Notes under the pieces: generated by a model
The model's input: the letters and a program-made list of their open reading frames with translations, nothing else
Told to the model about the DNA's origin: nothing
Databases searched by the model: none
Position numbers and translations under genes: made by a program
Assembly: GCF_901709675.1 (NCBI RefSeq)
Contig: NC_051088.1
Location: 24,401,193-24,465,192, forward strand
Reading direction: 5' to 3'
DNA length: 64,000 bases
DNA from: Syngnathus acus
Taxonomy: Eukaryota > Chordata > Actinopteri > Syngnathiformes > Syngnathidae
Shown here: one piece after another, positions 1 through 13,800 of the stretch
Layout: each line of letters starts with the position of its first letter
How positions within the stretch are numbered: the first letter of the stretch is position 1

Positions 1-3000
1 TGTGTCTCAAAACATCTACAACCTACACACAATGATGAGGCCAAAATCCGGGTTACTTTTATTTACTTTAAATGTATTGTTCGTAATGTAATCCAAAGAC
101 CACATTGTTCAACTTGTTTACTTTTAATTAGCACAAATTTAAAAATGTCCATACCTCCAAATGCCTGTGCAGTACTACGGATTTTACCATGCGTTGTAAT
201 TTATATAGCTATTATGTTTTAGAAGAAATTCCAACCCTAGCAGAACGTAACCTTTAATTCATAAATGCTAAATTAAATACTATCTCATTCCACTGAAACA
301 AAACAAAGGCAGATTCTGAAACAATGCAAAAAAAAAAACCATCTAGTAAAGTTACTTGCGTTTCCGATTAGAACTGTAGTGAACATTCTCTTGACCTATT
401 TTAATAAATGACTAAAATATGAATGTGATGGTTTTTTTTTTTTATGTTAAATGTGATTTTCTGTTGTTGATCATCTTACCAAGCAGATTCCTTTATTTTG
501 TAAACAAACAAAAGTCAGGATTGTACGAGACCAAAATCTAGATGTTATAATAGCCGGATCTAAGTGAAAAAACTTGACCAATGTTCTCATAACATGTACC
601 CTATGAAATCCTTTGCAGCTTGCATGTGAGAATTCATTGCATACACATGGGCACATGTGACCATCATCCCATCCCTACACACCTCTGCTCAGCCAAATGT
701 ATTGTGTGACATTATCATGTGCACTATCTCACTGCCAGTTCAACAAAGTCCACAAATTCACAATAGCGTTTTTTTTTTTTTTACTTACTATGCATGTTGC
801 TTAGTGCGACTTGTGGCATTCCTTGCCTTGAACAATCCTCTTCAAATCTGGCTTGTATTCCGTTGTTGCTACTCAAAGCAATTCTTTTTGTTGGATGTCT
901 GATAGAATTCGTTTCAGTTTGTTGTTTTCAGGAGACAAGATTTCAACAACGTCACTGGGCTTTTTTTTTTTTCTTTTTTCTAATGAGCTCCCCTTCATTG
1001 TATGGCTTTTTAGCCCGTGCAATGTTCCAAGCCAGTTGATACGATGCAAGCGTGACAGTCTCTGAGTGCTTGGTCATTTTTCGTTCAAACTGGACCTGTT
1101 TTTCTGCTTGACTTTTCAAAGTGCCAACTTGCGCTTGCGAAATTCAAGAAAGTCCTTATCGATGTTATTAGCTTGGAGTGCATGGCGCTGAAGATTTGAA
1201 GCTTTGAAATGTGCTAATGACGTCTGACATATCAGGCAGAATGGCTTGCCATTACGTTCAACAAAAAAAAAAAATAAACTTTCCCAAAAAAAAACGTCCT
1301 GGGTTCATCTTCATATTTTCGTTTAGCTGTGCATTTTTTGACACGAAATTGACACTAATTGTTTAATCGATTGGGTTTGCCCCGTCCTGCTTTGAGGAGT
1401 TTTACCTCATGCGCATGCGCGTTTGACGAAAATATCATATTGAACTGAAACGAAGCGAACACGCACAAAATAATAATAATAATAATAATAAATCACAAAT
1501 GTTGATATGAACGTAAAAGAGCTGGCCAGGCCTGGTATAGATTGTTCTCACTGAGCAGCTCCCTCAGCTTTCAAATGAAAAGACTCAGATTGTCTGCTAT
1601 GGTATCTGAGTCCATTGTGTGTCAAGACAGTGAAGACGTGGCAATCTTGAACAGACAGAGAGAAGAAGAAGAAGAAAAAAAAAAACATTTCTGCACAATT
1701 TCCCTTGTTTGAGAGGAGCTGTCAAGGCCGAGGATCCTGACGAACAATAAAGGAGACGTTTTCTTCTTGTTGAAGATCAACCAAAAAGACAAACTTTGAA
1801 AGGAACCAGCGGATTTTTTTTTTTTTCCTGGTGGCACTTGCATACTATGGCAAGCTTCAACTCATCATTTTCTAAGCAAGGTCAAGAGGATGATGGCTAT
1901 GAAAAAAAACAAGAGTCAAAATATTCATGGAAAATTGACACAAATTGGCAGCTCGTTCATAGATTTTTTAAAACGCGTGGATAGAGGACCTCGCCACACT
2001 ACTTCAATTTAATGTGTGTCAATGTGTGTGTTCATTATTTATTTGTCAGCCACGTCCTCCTTACCTTCTGCTTTTTTTTTTTTTTTTAATTGGTCGGCTA
2101 CTGAGCATTAAATTGGTAGTCAACAATGCCACGGTATTCTTTAAAGGCTTACTGGGATTTAATTTTTTACAGATTACTATTACAATTCTGTAGGGTGAAC
2201 AGTAAGCATATTCAAGTCTCTTTTTACACTTTGTTTAGTTTAGTTCGTTATGATGAATGAGAACAGTTGTGCATCACTTCTCGTCTTTCTTCAAACGTCT
2301 GGGTGAAACCTTTTGACTTAACAGTACTACTGTGCTGCCCCTTAGTGGAGATGAGGTGAATTGCAGCAGAATTCATTTGCATAATAGCATGAGGAAAGAA
2401 AGGTTCATTCATTTAGTTTTGGGTTGACTCATGGCCCTTTACCAGTGTTTCCCTGAAAGAAAAATAACTTTGACATCTGAGTTAAGTTGTCTTAACTGTT
2501 CCTTTCTCTATATACCAACGTGGTTCTTTTTAATATAAAGGAAATTGTGATATTAATTTTAGAAATAGCATACAAAAGACCCCCATATTGCACACCAAAA
2601 ACATGATGACCCAGTTTTTCAGACAAGGTTTACATCAAGCCAGGAGTATAGGCCAAAATCAGACTAGTAAAGCTAGGTCATAAATTTAGATTTATTTGAA
2701 ATTTGTATTAGTTGCTCCTAGACTATGGGGTCCTGGAGTAAGCTTAAACAGATCCCCTGGGCAAGGCTTCATCAGCCTAAGTTGGAGCACAGCTTGATAG
2801 CATAATGATGCTCACAAAAATACTTCAATGGAATTCAGGACAGCAGAGTTCCCGGAAATTCTGACCTTAAATGATGGCTGAAACAAAGAAAAACATTCCA
2901 CACGCACGCTCTGTCAAGTGGTTTATCCATCCCAATTGGCTTTATTTGTGTCAAATCAATACTGTCGTCAGATAGTAAAACAGTTTGAAGTACCACCACA

Positions 3001-4597
3001 GCCTAACTCGAGGTACATGAGAAAATGCAAATGTAGATGAGGTGTTTATGTCAGAAGCTAACAGCAACACAAGTCCAAATAGCGATGCTCATGTAAGATG
3101 AGTTCCAAAGAAAGTCACAGTTTGTAACATTGGTCGACTGCATTTAAATAACATTGGTCTTCCTGCATGTGCAGCGTATAAAACATAAAAAAACAACAAC
3201 CTACAAATAATGTAATCATAAACAAGTGGTCAAACGTTTTGTGCAGTCTTTTTTTGGATTGATGTTGGGAGTGAAATGCGTTTACATTCATCTGCTGGCC
3301 ACACACTCAGCTACACAAGGCACCTAACAGGAAGCAGCTACACAGATCCCAAGCAGCGACAAGGCTTTGTTTCAGAGACACCCAATTGCGAGCAACATTT
3401 CTCCTACTACTTTCTATTGGCGTCCTGGAGCGGCAGCGACGCGTGAAGATGACAACTGGGCAAAGTCAAGCTGGTGGTCAGGTGGCCTTCAGCGTCATTG
3501 CCAGAGACAACGACTGGAGGAGAGTGTGAAGGAAGGAAGAGAAGAGTTGAGACCGGCGCGTGGCAATTGAATACATAGGGATCTTTTATACACGGGCTTT
3601 ACGGTAATGATGGGCAAATGAAGCTTCAAGATGATTCATGAATCCGCTGTTGTGTTTACTTAGACCTCTAGATGGCACTCACTGTTCACCAAAGAGCTGA
3701 ACTTGCCATTTCTTAAAACCCTCACTTTAAACCAACATTGCCATCTAGAGGAGCCAAAGAATACAACATGAAGCTTCATTTTCCCCATCGCTAGTTTACG
3801 GTTAGCTGTCTGAAAAGGACTTTTCTCTTTCACCATCACAGGAATATATTGACAGCCTCCACAATGTCACCTACGGTTAATATGAGCAATACTGCGATTC
3901 GTAAGCAACCAAGCAGCTAGCATAGAGTCGCGCAACTACCACTGCTAGCGGGAGATTGCATCGGAAAAAGGGGGCACAACTAAAGGGTGACAGCCAGGTC
4001 AAGTGCTGACATGCTAGTATGATACAATAGATTGTACATGGGGCAAAACACAAGACATACTCTAATGTCTATATGCTAGACGCTAGCTAGACTAGGAACA
4101 CGGAGAAGCCTACGAGTGTCAACACGTAGGCCTCTGCCCTCTTGAGACACCTTTCTTACACTGTTGCAGTGTGTCCTACAACGTGGACAACGTGTTTGCA
4201 CGCAGGCAGGACCAGTTTGTCCTGTGAGAAAGGAAAGGAAAGGAAAAGGAGATGTTTGCTCAGTCCATAGAGGTACAATTTCACTCTGCATAGATGACAA
4301 TGGTCAGAATACAAAAACATCCCGACAATCCAATTGCACTTCAGGATTAAAGAGCTACTACGCAGTGATATTAATCTTGAGCCCTTGTCGGAATGTAGTA
4401 GTCCTCTTCAGAGCCATCCCGCAACACTTTGTGTCATGCTTGGCTCCTGATTTGAGTCATGAAGGTCACTTTCACCCTTTGCACTTGGGTTAAGCATATC
4501 TGCTATTCATGTTCTTTTATTCCAGCGATAAATTGGCTTAACTTTGAAGCTTATGGTCCATTTGAAGAGAAATCCATTAGCTCTGCTGACTGATAAA
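1..4597. other. 3' flank of atp11a, probably partly 3' UTR
   Basis: No coding gene is recognisable. The part adjoining 4598 should hold the atp11a 3' UTR. A minus-strand AATAAA (TTTATT on the plus strand at 2941-2946) is one possible polyadenylation signal, which would give a 3' UTR of about 1.65 kb, but other matches exist. The rest is AT-rich with homopolymer T runs (430-443, 770-781, 961-981, 2071-2088), a short (AAT)n tract near 1470-1491 and one hAT-like MITE at 3605-3793. Confidence 0.5.
3605..3793. mobile_element. hAT-like foldback MITE, family A, copy 1
   Basis: A 189-bp element beginning TAATGATGGGCAAATGAAGC and ending in the near reverse complement (CTTCATTTTCCCCATCGCTA). The inner arms carry CTCTAGATGGCA and its complement TGCCATCTAGAG. 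It is flanked by tttacgg on both sides (3598-3604 and 3795-3801), consistent with the 8-bp target duplication of hAT transposons. It has no coding capacity. Confidence 0.85.
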
Positions 4598-4879
4598 TTA
4601 GACCGAGGTCTCCGGACCAGCCCCATTGAAGGTGTGGCCCAGCTTTGAGGAGCGGTTGACATCAGTGTAGCCCAGCAGGGGCGTGAAGGTGCAATAATCT
4701 GGTGGTCTGTGCCAGCGCGTCAACATGGCTTTCTTGGTGAAAGGTTCAGACCTTGTAGGGTGAGGCATGTTCCTGTGGCTGCCAGAACTTTGACCGCGCC
4801 TGTCAGCATTGGGAGCGGCATGGATAGACGACAGGGGGGTGAACTCCGAAAGCTGTCCCTTGTATAGTTTATCAGCATT
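4598..4879 (-). CDS. atp11a: Terminal coding exon of atp11a (93-residue cytosolic tail)
   Basis: The acceptor at 4880 joins in phase 0 to the exon ending at 6628 (last residues TERIQ). The tail begins [18 protein letters not shown] and runs 93 residues to a stop at 4598-4600. It is polar, rich in Ser, Pro, His and Arg, and has no membrane segment. Mammalian ATP11A has short and long C-terminal splice forms; this exon resembles the long form by the SEFTPL core (from memory). No convincing in-phase exon for the short form was found between 4880 and 6627. Confidence 0.85.
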   Translation of the reverse strand, partial: NADKLYKGQLSEFTPLSSIHAAPNADRRGQSSGSHRNMPHPTRSEPFTKKAMLTRWHRPPDYCTFTPLLGYTDVNRSSKLGHTFNGAGPETSV

Positions 4880-7800
4880 CTGTGTGAATTTCAGAAGGGA
4901 GAACAAAAATAAATCTTGATATAAATTCTGGAAGGTTGCAAATGAGCTACACTAACATCCCAGTTGGGTTCAGAGTTTAAAAAGGCATTCCTTCAGATTT
5001 GGAAGTATCCTTCCAACTATGCTTAAATTACCGTATTTTCCGGACTATAAGGCGCACCTTCAATGAATGGCCCATTTTAAAACTTTGTCCTCCTTATATA
5101 AGGCGCACCATGAACGCATCATGTCAGATTTTGAATCCAAATCAAATCATTCTCCATTTTATCTTTTCTATTTCAATTTCAGACGCAACAAATTACTTTC
5201 TAATCACAAAATAATGATCCATAGTCTTTTTGATTCATGATTCATAGTCTTCAGCAGGCCACTTATGATTGATTTCATGACACAATGCTTTGGGTCAGTT
5301 TAAATTTAGGAATTTGGTCCATATATAAAGGAGCACCGGACTATAATGCGCACTGTCGGCTTTTGAGAAACTTTTTGGTTTTTAGGTGCGCCTTATAGTC
5401 CGAAAAATACGGTAGTAGTTTTTTCTTTTTCTCTGATTGGTCAACTGGGATGTTGTGTCCACTTTTATAGCTTCCCTATTAAGAATCAAACCATGCAAAT
5501 AGAACCATGAGCGGAACGTTGGGCACCAAGGCTGTTTCGGTCGAAAGGATGCACTCGGTCACCAGAGGGCCCCAGAGATCCAAACAGATCAAACCACCCA
5601 AGCAGCCGACACACATGCACAACCACCTGATAGTCAGGCTCAAATTTCATTGATGTAGGAATAAAAACCTTTATTAGAATAAGAAACACACACACACACA
5701 CACGCACAAAGTAAGCTTTACCATGCTGAAGCCTTCTAGGCTTGTGTGACAGCTAGCCCACCTAGCAAGGAGTCAGAACTCAGGCAGGCTTCGGCCTCCT
5801 CATAAGCGCTATTATCTGTTACATGCTGCGTACACAAACACACACCACACACACACACACATATATATACACAAACATAGTCTCTTCATAGTTGAATCCA
5901 GATGCGACTTCAGTTTCATGCAAAACGAACGAATGGAAAAAGCAACGCGGTAGGAAAGAGGAAGTGTTCGAGTAGGTTGGACTGAAAGGAAAGGAAGCGG
6001 ATGGGTCACCTCAGGGTAGGCAGGGGTTAGAAACTGATTCTGCTGGAGGTCTGAGACAGCATAAATATGGTGGAAGGCTGAGAGGCTAGGCACCGACGTT
6101 TCATCTACCAGGGGAGCAGAATTGCGGAAGGAGAAAACAGGAAGTCAGAAGATGGGGAGGGAAAAGAAGGAAAGGGCAGAATTTAAAGTTCAGGAGAAGC
6201 AGTCAGATGTATCATAAAAAGATACAGTGACTAAAACTAAAGGTCAGAGTGAGAAGAACATTTTTAGAATCAGTTTATTAGCTTTGGACAAGTCGAGGGA
6301 GATGAGAAGGTCATACGGAAGAAGCTCACTGCCGCAGTGAGTCAGACAACATTTGTACCTGGACAATGAATGCACTTAACCTAAAAGGATTGGGACCATA
6401 TTGAGAAAACAAGTTCAGTTGAGTCAGACCTCCCTCAGTGCAAACACAAATTCTGAAATCAATTAAAGGAGCATACACACAGACGCTGACTGACTGACAT
6501 CCACAAGGGCAGTCCTGCATGTATCTGCTGACCTTCAGACACTGCCACAGTCTTACCAAACTTAAAATGACACCATTAATGCTGAGCTGGACAAAAGGAC
6601 GTTGTTAACGACTACGGAACAACTTACCTGTATACGTTCAGTTGTGGTGGGCCATAGTGACCTCCAAATGACCTTCTTAAGCACATCCGGTAGAAGACTG
6701 GCTGTAATTAGCAGTACTATGCTAAGCCAGGCGGGGCCGCTAGACAACATCTGCATGAATACATAGTACATCCTTTGGTAGTTGAGGAAAGGCCTGCGGG
6801 ACACCAGACATGTCGTGACAACTAGGTCATCAGAAAGAAACAGCTCAACATTCCAGAGCCAAATGGGAGCGTGCAAAAGGCCTACCAGAGGATTCCTCCC
6901 CACAGCAGAGAGAAGACCACAAAGAAGATAAGCGAGCCCCATATTACAAAGTGGTTGATCCAGGTCCAGTAATGTGTATCCAGGGCCAACTGGGGGCAGA
7001 AGAGCCATGTCAATGTGTGTGCGTGAACTTGGGGGTGTGTATGATGTACCTTGAATGTAACAGTGAAGACCAGCACTGTAAACACCAGTGTCCCAAAGGT
7101 CCAGTTTCCAAACATCTGCAGGGGTAAAAAAAAAAAAAAATGTTGCTCCTGTTTCGTGTCCCATCAACCAATCATTTTAATTCGACAAAACAAATATGGT
7201 GGAGTCGTTCACAAGCAAATATTCTATATGTGTGCACAAGATCAACATGAGTCAATCAATCAAACAGATGGTGAACAACATGAAGCGGAGGGAGGGAGGT
7301 GTTAATAATGATACTTGAGTATGCACTTCACGCAATGTTGGCTCATTAAATAGGCCACAACAAATAAAGACCTGCCTGGACCTTGGATATTATTGTTTTC
7401 TTCTGCCCAAGTTAAGAAAACATCCAAAGTACTTTTTGCAAGTTGAATCCATTTCAATTCTGGCATCATAATAGCTAATAGCCATTAGTGGGTGGATGAC
7501 AACATAAACAAGAAATTCACACGGCGCCAAGTAACCTTTCAAACACTTCACTTTCCTCGTGTCAACAACAACAACAACAAAATCCTCCCACAGTATTTAC
7601 GCAAAGTAGCTTGTCCACGCCTTCATTAATGGACACAGACAAACACCATCTTCAAATTGGAACAGATAAATGCCTCCTACTAAAGGCCTAATGCTAAATC
7701 ATATGTATTTGCTGTCTTCTGTCTATCAGACATATACTGTCGGAAAAAAAAATTAAAAAATCGGTGCTAACTCTATACCATTCAGGTTCCAATGGTTTGT

Positions 7801-10800
7801 CACTGGGCAGGACCTTCTAGCTTAGATCAATTGTACCTTTTGTATTGGTACCTTTAAAAATGATACCATCTGTAGGCAAACATCCATTGAGTACCTTAGG
7901 GTACATATTTGTTCTCTTTATCGGCACAAATAAAATGTATAGGTATATAATAGGGAGTGTAATGTTTTGCACAGCCACGGTTGCATGTTAACAATGTGAG
8001 ACTTCATTTTTGGGTGACAGTTAAGACAAACATTCAATGATCTCTGGGTAACATAAGCATACTAAAACCAGAATGATTAATGACCTGAAAAATGTTCAGT
8101 ATTGCATGCCGGAGTGGGTCCTGGGAAACCAAAGACGGGCCGGGCCGAAAAGTAATGATGGGCAAATGAAGCTTCAAGATGGTTCATGAACCCGTTGTTG
8201 TGTTTACTTAGACCTCTAGATGGCACTCTCTGTTCACCAAAGAGCTGACTTGCCATTTCTTAAAACTCTCAATTTAAACCAACATTGCCATCTAGAGGAG
8301 CCCAAGAATACAACAACTGGTTCATGAGGCTTCATTTTCCCCATCACTATCGAAAAGTACACACTTTTTTTTTTGGTCACGTGAACTGTTGTCGGTGGAA
8401 TCAAAAGTGCAGCAAGCGTACACATGGGTATGAGTGAATATGCTACGAGCCTACTGCTGGTGTTTCTACAACAAGCATCAAGAGAGGGAGGGACATGAGA
8501 TGAGATTGGGAAAAATGGTTGCTTCCGTATGAGTCAGTGCCAAAGGTCAAAGTGGGGAATCTCGGTGGGGGCGACATTGAAACGTGGGCAGGCTTACCAT
8601 CTGTGTGTTGGTTGTCATTAGCTAGGAGGAGGAAAAGAGAAGCATAAAGAAAAGGCAACACAAAGGTAAGAGGAGAGGAAAACAAAAGCCAGAAAATGAA
8701 AAACATAACAACTGAAAAACAGTTTGGAGAAAAAAAAAAAAATCAATGGATGCAACGAAAAATAATCAAGGAGCTGACAACGTTTTAGGACAGTAACACC
8801 GGCCAAGAGTGAAAAAAGGCAGTGACATTTGAGCAGACAATCTAAATGCTCTCTTTTGCAGAACTGCACCTGGACACTGAAGATGAAACGAGTTCAACAA
8901 CGTTGTTATTATTTCCTGTCGTTTTTCTGTGAATTGTTGACGTAACCTCAAATGTGATTTCAAATAGAGTGTTGTTGGCGCTACCTGTCCATTGCTGGTA
9001 AAGGTGGTGTTGTCAAACAGGAAGTAAGCACCAAAGAACATCACAATGGCGTCATATACACCTAAGACAGTCCAGTAGATGAAGATGGGCCACCGCAGTA
9101 ACGAGTTCTTGGCAATGTCTCTGTGGAGGTAAGGATGAACCGTGACGGTGAGCATTAGCATTTGCTAATCGACACTTTACTGTCTCGTTTCAGACGAGCT
9201 CCAAAAATGCTGGCGTCAGCCTCGAGTGACACTAATCTGGACAGAAAAAATATAAGGTGACAACTATGGTTAGCTCCAACCTGTACAGAGATGGGTCCTT
9301 CTTCAGGATGTGCATGTTGATGTGCTGCTCGACGAGACTGTAGACCAGAATGGGCAGCGAAGTGAAGCTAATGTTGTACAGAGTCAAGTAGGCGGTGTCA
9401 TACAGTGGCTGAGGATGAGAAGAGACACAATGATACGTTTCCAGATGTATTTCTGCGTTGCGCATCCCTACCTGTTGTGAGAAACCACAGAAGAACTGGT
9501 ACAGGAACTGCGGAAAGATGAAGCAGACATTCTGGCGGAAGGGAAACAAAGATGGTTGGGCTATGCTGCACTTTGCATGAAAACAAATACACAATCCACA
9601 CGCTGGTACCTTGTAAAAGAAGTACTGTACAAGTTCAGAGATGCGGATGTAGTAATAGTGTCCATGGACCAGCAGAATCTTCTTCAGGTGTTTGAATTTG
9701 GGGATGGCATAGTCGCTGTTCCTCACTGCCTGACGTCCCTCTTTACCCATGATACCTGAAGGCGGCCATTTTGTCCCATGAAATGCTCCTCAACTTTTAA
9801 GGCTTGACAGTGTTCTCACCTATGCCAACATGAGCTTCAAGGATCATGCTGACATCATTGGCTCCATCTCCGACAGCAAGTGTGATTGGATGCTCCTTGG
9901 AGGTCTTGATCAGCTTCACAATCTTAAAAAGTATCAGAGAAGGGAAAAGCATGAAATCCTCACATTGGGAGGAAGAGCTCCGTTTTGCACCTGTGCTTTC
10001 TGGAGCGGTGCCATCCGACAGCAGAGTACGGCACTGCAGTTGCGGCAAATTTCCAGGAAGATTTCTTTGTAGTTCCCCGAGTTGGAGTCCTCCTGGCCTG
10101 GCTTCATCACTGTCGAGAGGGTGGCTCCGTCGATGATGAGGCCGTAGTCCATGCAGTCACCTGATAAACTGAAGCGCAGATGTGTAAAATGACGTTTGAA
10201 TTTCTCTCCCAAATCATCTGCTGACAAACACACCCAGAAATGTCCCTGCTCATGCCACCGTGCTGCCTGAGGACAGTTCTGCTCAGATCAAAGAGGACAT
10301 CGTGAAGACTTTGCTCCTCTGTGCGCTTGGTGGTCAGCTCCAGGATCTGCGTGTTGCGGTGGAAAAGCTTGCTGGCGTAGCAAGTGGCGGCTGCCGTCTC
10401 CATCTTGTCACCCGTCAGCACCCACACCTTCATACCAGCCTTGTGCAGAGACTCGATGGTGTCCGCCGCTTTTTCTTGCAGTCTAAAACGGAGGAAGGAT
10501 CAAGGAAATTGTTCGAAGGCATGGTGAGGTTTGAACCTTCCATTTGCCGTATAACCAAAGTTGCAACTAAAGAAGAAACGAGCCAAGGGTGAAACGCAAG
10601 GCCAACTTTCTGTCTAACTCACTTTGCAAAAGTCCAAGATGATGTCCAATTCCCTCCTCGCTAACAATGTCTTGGCATGAAATAACAATTGAATCATTCA
10701 GCGAGTCGTTAAGGCAGTAGCATGCATGAAATCGAGAACCGATGTGGTGGGATGAAGGGAGACAGCCTTCCTAGACAAGAATACCACCCATGCATCCATT

Positions 10801-13800
10801 TTCCACTGTCTGTCCAATTTAGTTCCAAACAAGCTGAATCCTATTCCAGCCAAGCCAATTAGAAACAGGTCGCCAGAAAGCCATTCACACTCAGATACAG
10901 TAATCCCTCGCTACATCGCGGTTCGTTTATCGCGGCTTCAATCCATCGCGGATTTTTTTCCAAATTAAAAAAAAAATAATCACAAATTCAAAATAAAACT
11001 TCTAAATTGAGGAATTATGGCAGGAAAGCAGACGGCAGGGAGTGTCCACACAATTACAGTAAGTACACTTTTTGTAAAAAAGTTGTTATAATAACAAGAG
11101 TTCTAAAAACACATTTACAGTATTGTACCTTGTTATAAAAAATATATAATAATAAAAGAGTTCTAAAAACATATTTACAGTATGTACACTTGTTATAAAA
11201 AAAGTTGTTGCAGTATGTATACTTTAGTGATGTCTACATGTTACACACACGTATCATATTTATATTGATATTATTTATACAGTATTTTCTGTACGTCATT
11301 TATACTACGTATTAATATAGCATTTACATGTTTGAAACTATTATTTAATGTTCTAATGATAACATATGCACTTACGTATAGGGTTTAATATACACAAAGA
11401 ATGGTGACACGATTTTCACATATCGCGGGTGGTCTTAGAACCAATTATCCGCCATAAACGAGGGATTACTGTACATGGTTCTCAACTGAACCTTGCATGG
11501 CGGATTGTGTCTACCTGTCTTCCACAGCGGTGGCTCCTAGCAGGATGAGGTCTTTCTCAATAATGTCGTAGGCCTCCGCCAGCCGTTTGTCCCTGTCCTG
11601 TAGTGCCAACTTGGCTCGACTCAGCAGTTGGCACACCTCCTGGTACTGCGCTGGACTGAGAGGCCGATATGCCACACAGAGTGTCCTAAGACCCTCCTTG
11701 GGGGAGATCCGGTTGGCGCATGATGAATGCAAAAAGGGAAATACCGTGGAGTGGCGTGAGTATGCACTCACCACCGCATTGTGCTCCACCCGAGCTTTGA
11801 CTTGATCCACCTTGCCTGATACGACCCTTGGGAAGATAGACGAGTCTGCTCCTTTGCAGAACAGGTACAGCTCACCTTTGCACAGAAACAAAAGAAGAAG
11901 GAATGTATCATAGAGAAATCAGACCCAAGCAGAACATCCATATTACCGGTGCTGGCCTTGACAATGACGCTCATCCTCCGTCTGACCGAGTCAAAGGTCA
12001 GAACTTCCAGGAGTTCAAACCTGATGGAGGGAGGTTGAATCCACTTCAACATTTCATAGTTCTCTGAAGCAAGAGGATCAATCCATTCAAAAAAGGAGAA
12101 ACACTAACCTCTCAATCTCCTCCTCTCTGTTCAAGATCTCCATGTGACTGTCTTTGAGTCTCAGATACGTGAAGCCGAGCCTTCAGCGAGACAAAAACAT
12201 TACAAATGGTACAATAAGAGTCTCTGTGCGTAGTTGCGTCATATTATGTGTGTATTAAGACACCTCTTCATGCCCTCCACAAGCGCCACCTCATCCGGGG
12301 ATGATGAGATGTAGAAGGAAGTGGACTTGCCGTGATGGATGCCCTGCTTGATGCCGTCTACCGTCTCCTCCTCTTTCACTTGCACAGTGTGGCATAAGCA
12401 CAGCGCACGGAAAAACAACTCCTCGCGCTCCTGTCGTTTTGAGAGCCAACTTAGTACTCCCAAAAAATACAAGTCGTGGAAATAAAAGACGCTCAATATT
12501 GTGGCCTGCACTCACCCTGGCCTCAGGACCTGGTGATGTGTCAATCATGTCCATGCTATCTGCACCGGGCATCACCTAATGAAAGGATAGAGATGGAGGA
12601 AGCGAGGGATTCAGAAACAAACCAATCAGAAGATTCGTAGATGCCGCCATTGATAAAGAATTGTTATAGAATCGGTTTGCAGCATGAGGATCCTCAAAAA
12701 GGGCGAACCTGTCCATTGCAAATAGCTTGGGCGACATAAACGTGTCCATCCACACAGCACTCGATGAACTCCATGTTGTTTTCCGTCAGCGTCCCTGTCT
12801 TATCAGTAAACACGTACTCCACCTGGTGAGAAGATCGAAAGGCTAAATCTACGGAAATGCCACCTGGAGAAATTCTTCACAAACAAAAGAAGACATTGGG
12901 GGAACCTGTCCCAGCTCTTCATTCAGGTCTGATGTGTTGACTACTGCTCTCTCCCCGAGCTCCTGGTCAAACATCTCATCATCCCACATAATGAAATAGG
13001 AGCCCAGGAACTTCTGCATCTCCACAGTGACGTACATGGAAACAGGGATGATGTAGTTGAATAGGACCATGAAAGCCAGGAAGTCTGTGAAGGCTCTTAT
13101 CACCTGTGGAGGCAAGAAGAAGCTCAACAAGAAAAAATAAAAAGAATAACCAGCAGTGTGACACGATCGACTCACAATATTCCTCTGCCTCTCGACCTCA
13201 GTTCTTTGATCGTACCAGGGCTCGTCTCTGATCGGGTCAGCCTGCCACGCGTATTTGAGCACCGTGTTGATAATGGCCTTGATGATGAGAATGCATAAGT
13301 AGACCACCAAATAGGCGTTCAATGACCTGCCAAGACCAAAGCTGTTAAATATCCTCTGCACAAATTGTGTCTGGATATGTACCGTATTTTCCGGACTATA
13401 AGGCGCACTGGACTATAAGGCGCACCTTCAACGAATGGCCCATTTTAAAACTTTGTCCTTATATAAGGCGCACCGGACTTATAAAGCGCACCATTCATGC
13501 ATCATGTCAGATTTTGAATCCAAATCAAATCATTCTCCATTTTATCTTTTTTATTTCAACTTCAGACGCAACAAATTACTTTATAATCACAAAATAATGA
13601 TCCATAGTCTTTTTGATTCATGATTCATAGTCTTCAGCGGGCCACTTATGATTGATTCTACTATAAGGCGCATTGTCGGCTTTTGAGAAAATTTTAGGTT
13701 TTTAGGTGCGCCTTATACCCCGGAAAATACGGTAAATGTAACGGTTGGGAAATAGAGATGGAAGGATGGAAAGCAAAACATTCTGCTAAAAAGCATACAA

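Noticed and set aside
6326-6400. Possible alternative terminal exon of atp11a ending in QMLSDSLRQ
   Set aside because: It superficially resembles the short mammalian tail, but the available acceptor (CTTTTAG|G) puts that frame out of phase with the phase-0 donor at 6628; the phase-0 reading hits a stop after a dozen unrelated codons.
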